Source: Candidatus Roseilinea mizusawaensis (GTDB lineage: Bacteria; Chloroflexota; Anaerolineae; J036; Brachytrichaceae). Taken from it: DNA of 61,118 nucleotides. A program made the translations under genes and the position numbers. The first letter of the stretch is position 1. Each line of letters opens with the position of its first letter. The stretch covers positions 1-61,118 of the forward strand of contig JAEANN010000041.1 in the NCBI GenBank assembly GCA_016841965.1, read 5' to 3'. Under the pieces are notes generated by a model, which was not told where the DNA came from, did not search any database, and was given only the letters and a program-made list of their open reading frames with translations. Positions 17,372 to 23,823 of the stretch are shown one piece after another.

Positions 17372-17413
17372 CGAAGGCCACAAAGAATCGTTTGAATTTC
17401 TTTGTGTCCTTCG
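17372..17413. repeat. 16-bp near-perfect hairpin repeat
   Basis: CGAAGGCCACAAAGAA (17372-17387) is mirrored by TTCTTTGTGTCCTTCG (17398-17413) with one mismatch and a 10-nt loop. It lies between the second NuoF gene (upstream in transcription) and the first NuoE gene. It could damp transcription between the two halves of the operon. The same words (cacgaagg, cacaaag) recur at 50835-50990. Confidence 0.8.
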
Positions 17414-17430
17414 GCTCTTCGTGGTTCAAA

Positions 17431-19209
17431 TCACCGGATGACGATGGCGTTGAAGTTGCACACCTGTTCGCAGATGCCACAGCGGATGCAGACATTCGGG
17501 TCGATCACATGCTTTTGACGGCGCTGGCCGGTAATGGCGTTGACCGGGCAATTGCGCGCGCACACAGTGCAACCGGTGCAGGCATCCACAATCTCATATC
17601 GAATCAGCCCCTTGCACACTTTAGCCGGGCAGCGCTTCTCGTAGATGTGGGCCTCATACTCATGGCGGAAGTGCTTCAGCGTGCTCTCCACCGGGTTGGG
17701 CGCGCCCTGACCCAGGCCACACAGGCTGGTGATCTTGATCCATTTGCACAGATCTTCGAGCATTTCGATGTCGCCGTGTCGTCCTTCGCCGGCACAGATG
17801 CGCTGCAAAATTTCGAGCATGCGCCGGGTTCCCACACGGCAGGGGGTGCACTTTCCGCAGCTTTCGTCCTGGGTAAACTCCATGAAGAAGCGAGCAATGT
17901 CCACCATGCAGGTGTCTTCGTCCATGACGACGAAACCGCCCGACCCCATAATCGTGCCGGCTTCGGCCAGCGACTCGTAGTCAATTGGCCGGTCAATATA
18001 TGCTTCGGGCAGACAACCGCCCATCGGCCCGCCGATCTGCACTGCCTTCAGCTTTTTACCGTCCTTGATACCCTGGGCCACATCGTAGATGACCTCACGC
18101 AGATTGATGCCCAAGGGGACTTCGATCAGGCCGGTACGGTTGACGTCGCCGGCCAGGGCGAATGTCTTGGTACCCTTGCTCTTCTCCGTGCCCATGCTGG
18201 CGAACCACTGGGCGCCCTTGAGAATGATCTGCGGCACATTAGCGTAGGTCTCGACATTGTTAATATTGCTGGGCTTCCCCCACAGGCCACTTACTGCCGG
18301 GAAGGGCGGGCGCGGGCGCGGCTCGCCGCGCTTGCCTTCGATGGAGGCCATCAGGGCTGTCTCTTCGCCGCACACAAAGGCGCCGGCGCCCACGCGCACT
18401 TCGATGTCAAAAGAGAAGCCACTGCCCAGGATGTTCTCACCCAGCAAGCCGTAGGCGCGCGCCTGGTCGATGGCGATGCGCAAGGTGCGCACAGCAACCG
18501 GGTACTCGGCGCGACAATAAATGTAGCCTCGGCTGGCGCCGACAGCATAGCCGCCAATAATCATGCCTTCCAGCACTGCATGCGGGTCGCCTTCCAGCAC
18601 GCGCCGGTTCATAAACGCACCAGGGTCGCCTTCGTCAGCATTGCAGATCATGTATTTCGGTGTGGCTCTGGATGCGCGCGCAAACTGCCACTTGCGGCCG
18701 GTTGGGAAGCCGGCCCCACCCCGTCCGCGCAACCCCGAAGCCAGTATCTCTTCGATCACTTGCTCTGGCGTCATGCCGCCCAGCACCTTCTCCAGGGCTG
18801 CGTAGCCGTCCTCGGCGATGTAGTCGTCGATGTTTTCGGGGTCGATCTTGCCGCAATTGCGCAAAACGACACGCACTTCCTTTGAGGTAGGCGCGCCCAG
18901 CTCCTCGTCGGTGTTCGTCTTCGGTGGCGCAAGGAACTTCTTGACAACGCGCCCCTTCAGAAAGTGCTCCTCGACCAGATACGGCACGTCGTCCACAGAT
19001 ACACCGACGTAATGCACGCCCTCTGGATAGACCATCAATTCTGGCCCGACGGTGCACCCACCGATCCGCGATGTTTCCAGGACTTGAATTTCGTCGATGA
19101 GACCCTGGGCGACAAGCTCGTCGTTCAGCGCATCCAACACGTCGTGCGCCCCTTTCGACAAGCACTCGGGGTCGACACAAACCAGAACATGACTGCGAAA
19201 GTACTTCAT
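17431..19209 (-). CDS. nuoF: NuoF/HydB-like NADH-binding flavoprotein with [2Fe-2S] N-domain and C-terminal 2x[4Fe-4S] ferredoxin
   Basis: The 592-residue protein is the classical HydB/HndC type. The N-terminal thioredoxin-like domain has C11, C16 and C52 (the usual fourth ligand is not evident). The FMN/NADH core shows GLRGRGGAGFPTGRKW, CNADEGDPGAFMNRR and CGEETALMASIEGKRGEPR. The [4Fe-4S] site is ESCGKCTPCR plus SLCGLG. The C-terminal ferredoxin domain has CTGCTVCARNCP and CIRCGICEQVC. In bifurcating hydrogenases this subunit carries the FMN that couples NADH and ferredoxin to the hydrogenase. The ATG start has no clear Shine-Dalgarno because the upstream sequence is repeat. It is preceded by the HndB-like gene. 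Confidence 0.95.
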   Translation of the reverse strand: MKYFRSHVLVCVDPECLSKGAHDVLDALNDELVAQGLIDEIQVLETSRIGGCTVGPELMVYPEGVHYVGVSVDDVPYLVEEHFLKGRVVKKFLAPPKTNTDEELGAPTSKEVRVVLRNCGKIDPENIDDYIAEDGYAALEKVLGGMTPEQVIEEILASGLRGRGGAGFPTGRKWQFARASRATPKYMICNADEGDPGAFMNRRVLEGDPHAVLEGMIIGGYAVGASRGYIYCRAEYPVAVRTLRIAIDQARAYGLLGENILGSGFSFDIEVRVGAGAFVCGEETALMASIEGKRGEPRPRPPFPAVSGLWGKPSNINNVETYANVPQIILKGAQWFASMGTEKSKGTKTFALAGDVNRTGLIEVPLGINLREVIYDVAQGIKDGKKLKAVQIGGPMGGCLPEAYIDRPIDYESLAEAGTIMGSGGFVVMDEDTCMVDIARFFMEFTQDESCGKCTPCRVGTRRMLEILQRICAGEGRHGDIEMLEDLCKWIKITSLCGLGQGAPNPVESTLKHFRHEYEAHIYEKRCPAKVCKGLIRYEIVDACTGCTVCARNCPVNAITGQRRQKHVIDPNVCIRCGICEQVCNFNAIVIR

Positions 19210-19212
19210 GGC

Positions 19213-19281
19213 AATTTACGATTTTGGATTTCTGATTTCAGATTTTGGATTTAGTGCAAATCCAAAACCGAAAATCCAAGA
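19213..19281. repeat. palindromic intergenic repeat (ATTTTGGATTT type)
   Basis: GATTTTGGATTT words on one side pair with AAATCCAAAACC on the other; words repeat at about 7-nt spacing. The element fills the gap between the HndB-like and NuoF genes. Confidence 0.75.
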
Positions 19282-19287
19282 ATCCTT

Positions 19288-19659
19288 TTAGGCGCTCTGA
19301 ATAACGTACTCGGACACGACCTTGCCGCCCATAACATGATCTTTCATAATGCGCCGGGCGCGCTCTGGATTGACCTTGCCGTAGGTGACCTTGGGATGAC
19401 CGCCGGCCTCGACCATGACAATCGGCTCCAGCTCGCACATACCAATGCATCCGGTCTGCTTGACGACCACGCCGGCCAGGTTGTTGGCCTCGATTTCGTC
19501 GAGCACAGCGCGCATGGTCTCGCGAGCGCCGGCGGCAATGCCACAGGTACCCATGGCCACGGTAATCTGGACATCGCCGCTGGTCATCTTGGCATTGCGT
19601 TTCTGAATGGCTTCCTCGCGCAGCTTCTTCAGCTCTTCGAGTGATTTGACTGCTGGCAT
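19288..19659 (-). CDS. HndB-like thioredoxin-fold [2Fe-2S] protein
   Basis: The 123-residue protein begins with a charged helix (LEELKKLREEAIQKR) and then the family signature MGTCGIAAGARET (C39) and KQTGCIGMCELEP (C71, C75). Proteins of this type sit beside NuoE and NuoF in NADP- or NAD-linked [FeFe] hydrogenases (HndABCD) and in electron-bifurcating complexes, where they are small electron carriers. AGGAGGTG lies upstream of the ATG with good spacing. Function in this [NiFe] complex is by analogy. Confidence 0.9.
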   Translation of the reverse strand: MPAVKSLEELKKLREEAIQKRNAKMTSGDVQITVAMGTCGIAAGARETMRAVLDEIEANNLAGVVVKQTGCIGMCELEPIVMVEAGGHPKVTYGKVNPERARRIMKDHVMGGKVVSEYVIQSA

Positions 19660-19754
19660 TTCAACACCTCCTGATTTTGGATTCTCAATGGCCGGCTCTA
19701 TCAGAAAAGACCCTCAATCGCAAATCCAGCATCCTGGATCTAAAACCTAGCATC

Positions 19755-20351
19755 TCAACCACCCTGCAGGGCACCCTGATGGGCACCCTGATGGGCACCC
19801 TGATGGGCACCCTGTTGACATTCAGCAACGCCTCGTTGGAGCGACTCACGTATGAATGTCAGCACTGTCGGTTCGGTCAAGGGCACATCGCCAAGCGCCT
19901 GTTTGATCGGCTCGCTGTCAAACTCGAAGCGACATTCGCCCACACGGTAGTGCAGCACCCAGCGCACGTCAGGCCACCCCACCACCAGCGTGTATAACGT
20001 GCCGGCCAGATCGCCCAATGGCATACGATCGATATGGCTGCGCTGAAACTCGGCTTGCAGACACGTTCCGCGCCCAACCGTCGAGTGGACGTGCAAGGAT
20101 CCATTGCAGCTTTCTGCAGCCGCCTTCAGCAGTGGAATGCCCAGCCCGACTTTGCGGGTGGTGCGTGAGGTCACGAATGGATCTGTCACCCGCGCCAGCA
20201 TGTCCTCATCCATGCCCCGCCCATCATCCTGAACCCACAGACGCAGCCGGTCATGCTGCAAGTCTTCCTCGACACCGATCTCAACGTGCCGAGCCTGGGC
20301 CGACACGCTGTTTTCGGCAATATCAAGCAGGTGGAGGGCAAGCTCGCGCAT
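19755..20351 (-). CDS. GHKL ATPase-domain protein (anti-sigma/kinase-like) of the hydrogenase operon
   Basis: The 198-residue protein has the ATP-binding boxes of histidine-kinase-like ATPases: N box HLLDIAENSVSAQA, G1 DDGRGMDED, G2 GLGIPLLKAA and the late GRGT. There is no dimerisation/phospho-acceptor domain. Homologous small ATPases sit in [FeFe] hydrogenase operons of Clostridia and Thermotogae, where their role is unknown but likely regulatory. The C-terminus ends in GAHQ repeats from a 12-nt array. The ATG at 20351 was chosen since the longer frame to 20435 adds residues translated from intergenic repeat. Confidence 0.83.
   Translation of the reverse strand: MRELALHLLDIAENSVSAQARHVEIGVEEDLQHDRLRLWVQDDGRGMDEDMLARVTDPFVTSRTTRKVGLGIPLLKAAAESCNGSLHVHSTVGRGTCLQAEFQRSHIDRMPLGDLAGTLYTLVVGWPDVRWVLHYRVGECRFEFDSEPIKQALGDVPLTEPTVLTFIRESLQRGVAECQQGAHQGAHQGAHQGALQGG
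19769..19816 (-). repeat. 4 x 12-nt tandem repeat at the 3' end of the ATPase gene
   Basis: Four copies of GGGCACCCTGAT (last one ending TT) on the plus strand encode GAHQ-type units on the minus strand just before the stop codon. Confidence 0.95.
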
Positions 20352-20424
20352 CACATTTTTGGATTTGGGATTTTGGATTTTGGATTGGGCGTCTTCTTCA
20401 CTCCCAAATCGAAAATCCAAAATC
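20352..20424. repeat. long palindromic intergenic repeat (GGATTTTGGATTTTGG type)
   Basis: GGATTTTGGATTTTGGATTGGG is mirrored, in short words, by CCCAAATC, GAAAATCC and AAAATCC across a short spacer. It separates the NuoE-like gene from the ATPase gene and would put a strong hairpin in the mRNA. Confidence 0.8.
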
Positions 20425-20431
20425 CGCAATT

Positions 20432-20938
20432 TCATTGCTGGGCTTTCTTCAGAATCTGCGGCAGTTTGTTCGGGCGCACTCGGCCATGCAATTCTTCGTC
20501 GATCACGATCACGGGCGCTTGGCTACAGGCACCGACACAGCGACACACCTCCAACGTAGCCATACCGTCAGCGGTGGTCTTGCCGATGTCACAATTCATC
20601 ACCTGTTTGGCTTTCTCGATCAACTGAGGCATACCGCCGACGTAACAGGCCGTGCCCATGCAAAACTTCACGGTATGCTTTCCGCGCGGCATCGTGGTGA
20701 AGAACGAATAGAACGACACCACGCCATGTACTTGCTGCAGCGGCACGTGCATCTGTTGCGCCACATAAGCTTGCATAGCCGGCGACACAAATCCGATCTG
20801 AGCCTGCAGTTCGTTTAGCACAACCATGACGGCGCCGGGCAGATTTTTGTTCTCGGCCAGAATACGGTCAATCTTGGCCTTTTGCTCGGGCACAGCAACA
20901 GGATCATTCTTTGGGATATCGTGAAGTGTTTGGGCCAT
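20432..20938 (-). CDS. nuoE: NuoE/HydC-like [2Fe-2S] subunit, second copy
   Basis: From the ATG at 20938 the protein has 168 residues. It contains an N-terminal helical region (DRILAENKNLPGAVMVVLNEL), the VHGVVSFYSFF segment and the ligands in FCMGTACYVGG and CRCVGACSQAP. It is more divergent from the first copy than duplicates usually are, and precedes the HndB-like and complete NuoF genes, so it is the probable partner of the HydB-like protein. Longer frames to 21088 exist, but the NuoE fold starts near residue 10 of this version. The Shine-Dalgarno is weak. Confidence 0.92.
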   Translation of the reverse strand: MAQTLHDIPKNDPVAVPEQKAKIDRILAENKNLPGAVMVVLNELQAQIGFVSPAMQAYVAQQMHVPLQQVHGVVSFYSFFTTMPRGKHTVKFCMGTACYVGGMPQLIEKAKQVMNCDIGKTTADGMATLEVCRCVGACSQAPVIVIDEELHGRVRPNKLPQILKKAQQ

Positions 20939-21132
20939 TGTCCGCTCACATTCGACTGTTTGCAGGAGCATCAACGCTGGTTCCAACGCTGCGTCAGTCC
21001 GGTGAGAATCTTGACAATAAGTGTAGCTCCGCGTGAGAAAAAGCCATCTGTCAAATGTCACTGCTCTAAGCGGCCACTTGTCAGACACGAAGCAGGAAGT
21101 AGCACATCAGCCGGCCTGCCGGCGTGCACGCT

Positions 21133-21903
21133 TTATGCGCCGGTTGTCACGCGCTCAACACGGGTCGACCGCAATCGGAAGGATCTTCCATCGCGACCCT
21201 GCAGGGCCAGCTTGATCTCGGCCACAGTCGGCGATTCGAGACGAAACAAGTTCTTGCCCAGATACTCATCCAGCCGGTGCACGTCGCCGTTCTGAATGAG
21301 GGGAAACTTTTGAAGCTGTGGATATTTCAGCCGCGCCTGTTCCGGCGTGATGTGGCGCGAGATCTCCAGCGCATCGAATGCAATCCCTTCGGGGATCAGC
21401 CCAAGGTTCTGAATCAGGCTGTAGGCTTTGCGGTCGATATGGGCCGGGATGGCAATCCCGCCCAGTTGATGCACTGCTTCGACAGCGTCGCCCAGCCCGA
21501 TATTGGCCGAAGCCAGCAACAGGCGCGTCTCACGTCTCACGAAGTCGCCGGTCTCATCCACGACGAACTGGTCGCCAAAATGCTCGGCGTCGTTCTCCAA
21601 AGCCGGCATGCGCAAATCCACTTGGGACTGCCAGGTGCGCACTTGGTCGAGCGTATCGAACAGACACAGCAAGTGAACCTCTTCGATGGTCTGCAATTCC
21701 ATGCCCAGCAACACCGTCAGCGCAGTGCCGGCGGCTGCGCGCATGACGGCCTCTGCGTTGGCGCTGGTATTGTGATCGGTGATGGCGATCAGGTTGATGC
21801 CCTGATCCAGCGCCGTCTGCACAATCAGGGGCGGGATCATTTCGACCTCAGCGCACGGCGAGAGGCAGGTATGGACGTGCAGCTCGGCGATGTAAGATTT
21901 CAT
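21133..21903 (-). CDS. PHP-domain metal-dependent phosphoesterase of the hydrogenase operon
   Basis: The 256-residue protein begins MKSYIAELHVHTCLSPCAEVEM, the first PHP metal motif (HVHT). It continues with AITDHNTSANAEAV (second motif, DHN), GIAIPAHIDRK and a C-terminal NGDVHRLDEYLGK. PHP proteins hydrolyse phosphate esters with a trinuclear metal site. PHP genes accompany DRTGG and small ATPase genes in hydrogenase operons of anaerobes; their substrate there is unknown. I placed the start at the ATG at 21903 since upstream codons are repeat DNA. Confidence 0.88.
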   Translation of the reverse strand: MKSYIAELHVHTCLSPCAEVEMIPPLIVQTALDQGINLIAITDHNTSANAEAVMRAAAGTALTVLLGMELQTIEEVHLLCLFDTLDQVRTWQSQVDLRMPALENDAEHFGDQFVVDETGDFVRRETRLLLASANIGLGDAVEAVHQLGGIAIPAHIDRKAYSLIQNLGLIPEGIAFDALEISRHITPEQARLKYPQLQKFPLIQNGDVHRLDEYLGKNLFRLESPTVAEIKLALQGRDGRSFRLRSTRVERVTTGA

Positions 21904-21904
21904 C

Positions 21905-22014
21905 AGATTGCAGATGACAGAACACAGAACACAGATCACAGGTCACAGGTCACAGATGATGTCTCGCCGTCAGACCTCATCTGTGTTCTGCCATCTGTAT
22001 TCCGTGTTCTGCGC
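21905..22014. repeat. palindromic intergenic repeat (ACAGAAC/ACAGATC heptamers)
   Basis: Heptamers such as ACAGAAC and ACAGGTC are repeated directly and then mirrored (ATCTGTGTTCTG, CCGTGTTCTG). It is a different sequence family from the CCAAAATC repeats but has the same 7-nt phase and palindromic layout. No gene is present in the gap. Confidence 0.8.
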
Positions 22015-22359
22015 TCACTCGGTTCTCAGACCCATCTCCCACAGCCGGCCCACCACCAGGAATGTGGGCTTTTGTGTGGACAACAGCACAACGCCTTCCT
22101 CGTTAGCTTTGGCAATCGTCGATGAATCGGGCATGGCGCCTTCGGTAATGATGACAGCGCTCAGATCGAGCAGGGCAGCCACAGCAACGATATTGGCGTG
22201 CGCCTGTAGCGTGACCCAGACAGCCTTGCGCCTGGCCCCGGCCATGACGCAACTAAGCAGATCGGAGGCGTAGCCAGCAGCCGGCGTAATGGTGCTGAAG
22301 TCCGTCTTCTGGGTCAGCACGGCCAGGTCGAGTTGCTGGATGATGTCCTGTAGAGTCAT
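22015..22359 (-). CDS. DRTGG-domain protein, first copy
   Basis: The 114-residue protein has the DRTGG/HPr-kinase-N-like fold with an N-terminal MTLQDIIQQLDLAVLT, a Gly-rich central part (AAGYASDLLSCVMAGARRKAVWVTLQ) and a C-terminal LLSTQKPTFLVVGRLWEMGL. Such stand-alone domains are typical of hydrogenase operons and are suspected regulatory modules. AAGGAG lies upstream of the ATG. It is about 20% the size of full serine kinases and has no kinase motif. Confidence 0.85.
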   Translation of the reverse strand: MTLQDIIQQLDLAVLTQKTDFSTITPAAGYASDLLSCVMAGARRKAVWVTLQAHANIVAVAALLDLSAVIITEGAMPDSSTIAKANEEGVVLLSTQKPTFLVVGRLWEMGLRTE

Positions 22360-22383
22360 GTGGCTGTCTCCTTGATTCTGTGG

Positions 22384-23406
22384 TCATTGTGACATGCCGC
22401 CGTTTTTGCCGGCGCGGTCTGCGAGTGCATTGGTATCGCCGAGTTGCTCCTCGGGCTTCAAGAAGATGCGCATCTCCAGCCGCGTTCCCCGCCCGAGGGT
22501 CGAATCCAGGTACATGTCGTCCACACAACGCTGGATGTTCTTTAGCCCCATGCCGGCCCCAAATCCCAGTTCACGGACAGAATCGGGCGCTGTGGAGTAG
22601 CCGGGAGTCATAGCCAGATCGATGTCTTCGATGCCCGGGCCGTCGTCGATTGTCTCCATCACAATTTGGTGCGGCTCGATCTCGACCCGAATGACGCCGC
22701 CGTGGGTTGTATGGATGATGAGATTCATCTCGGCTTCGTAGATGGCAATGCCACAGCGCCGGGCAAGCTGGGGCGAAGCGCCCAGGCGCACCAGTGCCCG
22801 TTTGATATGGCTGGAGGCATTGCCGCCATGCGCAAAGTCGCCCTGCTGGATTTTGTAGCGCAGCGTCAGGCTGGTGCGATCAGAGACAATGTCTTCGAAG
22901 AGATGACGGGCGCGGTACTTGCGCACTTCTTCTTCTTGATAGTCGGTTTCAAGCGCGCGCAGCACGCCGCGTGTGATATCGCCTTTAGTGATAATGCCGA
23001 CCAGCGTGCCGGCCTGATCGACGACCGGTAGCCGGCCCACTTTGGTTTTTGCGAACAACTTCAGCGCCTCGATCACGGGGCTGCCGGCTTCGAGCGTTGT
23101 CACCTGCGTGGTCATATATTCGCTGACCGCGGCGGGGGTGTTGTTCTCTTGTAAGGCGCGAATCAAGTCTGCGATGCTGACAATGCCTACCAATTGGCCG
23201 TTCACCATCACCGGCGCGCCGGAAACTTTGAAGTCACGAAACAAGGCTAACACGTCGGACATGCGCATGTCGGGTGTGACAGTCCTGGCCGGGCTGGTCA
23301 TCACCTCGCCGACTTTGAGTTCATAGGCCAGCTCTTCAACACGGGTGATGATGCCGGCGGCGCCATCGGTGATGACGCGTTCGGCGCGAATGGAGTCTGT
23401 GTTCAT
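22384..23406 (-). CDS. CBS-pair protein with C-terminal anti-sigma-type ATPase domain
   Basis: The 340-residue protein starts at the ATG at 23406, which overlaps the stop of the upstream DRTGG gene (ATGA). Two CBS motifs form one Bateman pair: VGEVMTSPARTVTPDM-x-MSDVLALF and VSEYMTTQVTTLEAGSPVIEALKLF, with VGIVSIADLI and VGIITKGDI closing them. It ends in a GHKL ATPase (IYEAEMNLIIHT, DDGPGIED, GFGAGMGLKNI, GRGT). CBS pairs bind adenylates and the ATPase resembles anti-sigma kinases, so it may sense adenylate or NAD-linked energy state and act on a regulator. No sigma or anti-anti-sigma partner is in the operon. Confidence 0.88.
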   Translation of the reverse strand: MNTDSIRAERVITDGAAGIITRVEELAYELKVGEVMTSPARTVTPDMRMSDVLALFRDFKVSGAPVMVNGQLVGIVSIADLIRALQENNTPAAVSEYMTTQVTTLEAGSPVIEALKLFAKTKVGRLPVVDQAGTLVGIITKGDITRGVLRALETDYQEEEVRKYRARHLFEDIVSDRTSLTLRYKIQQGDFAHGGNASSHIKRALVRLGASPQLARRCGIAIYEAEMNLIIHTTHGGVIRVEIEPHQIVMETIDDGPGIEDIDLAMTPGYSTAPDSVRELGFGAGMGLKNIQRCVDDMYLDSTLGRGTRLEMRIFLKPEEQLGDTNALADRAGKNGGMSQ

Positions 23407-23759
23407 GCCGGGGTTTCCAGACTGCGCAGGCCGGCCCGATGCAACCGACCGCACAGCTCGAACATGCCGTGCGCGCTGGTGATGAGCGGGATGCGCTCTT
23501 GGTTAGCCAGCGCAATGGCGTCGAGCGAGGGACGCTTGCCGCGCACAAAGATGATGGCGGCCACATCGGCCATTTGCGCGGTGCGCACAACCTGGGCGCT
23601 GCACAGGCCGGTGAGCAACAGCGCGCCAGGCCCGATGTAAGCCAGCACATCGCTCATCAAGTCGGCGCCACAGCCGCCCTTGACCTGGCGACGTATGTCA
23701 AAGCCGCTGGTGAGCACTTCGCCTTCAACCAGATCAATCACTGTTTGGAGTTCCATCAT
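23403..23759 (-). CDS. DRTGG-domain protein, second copy and first gene of the hydrogenase operon
   Basis: The 118-residue protein (MELQTVIDLVEGEVLT at the N-terminus, AYIGPGALLLTGL, RIPLITSAHGMFELCGRLHRAGL) has the same fold as the other DRTGG copy but low identity by eye. It is translationally coupled to the CBS-ATPase gene by ATGA. A GAGG lies 9 nt before the ATG at 23759; a second ATG immediately follows. Being first in the operon suggests it is a regulatory subunit made together with the enzyme. Confidence 0.83.
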   Translation of the reverse strand: MMELQTVIDLVEGEVLTSGFDIRRQVKGGCGADLMSDVLAYIGPGALLLTGLCSAQVVRTAQMADVAAIIFVRGKRPSLDAIALANQERIPLITSAHGMFELCGRLHRAGLRSLETPA

Positions 23760-23802
23760 GTCGGGCAACCTCGCCGGCGCATCCAGTATATATCGGGGGC
23801 GG

Positions 23803-23808
23803 TAGAAT
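23803..23808 (+). promoter_or_regulatory. possible -10 box (TAGAAT) of the DinG gene in the divergent region
   Basis: The 64-nt gap between the hydrogenase operon and the DinG gene must hold both promoters. TAGAAT lies 15 nt before the DinG ATG; no convincing -35 was seen. For the hydrogenase direction only a TATATA stretch (23787-23793) stands out. Confidence 0.3.
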
Positions 23809-23823
23809 CACGCTTGAACAATC

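Noticed and set aside
11042-19209. Interpretation of the NuoE/F/G-like genes as respiratory complex I
   Set aside because: No membrane subunits, no NuoB/C/D/I, and the set sits with NiFe hydrogenase subunits.
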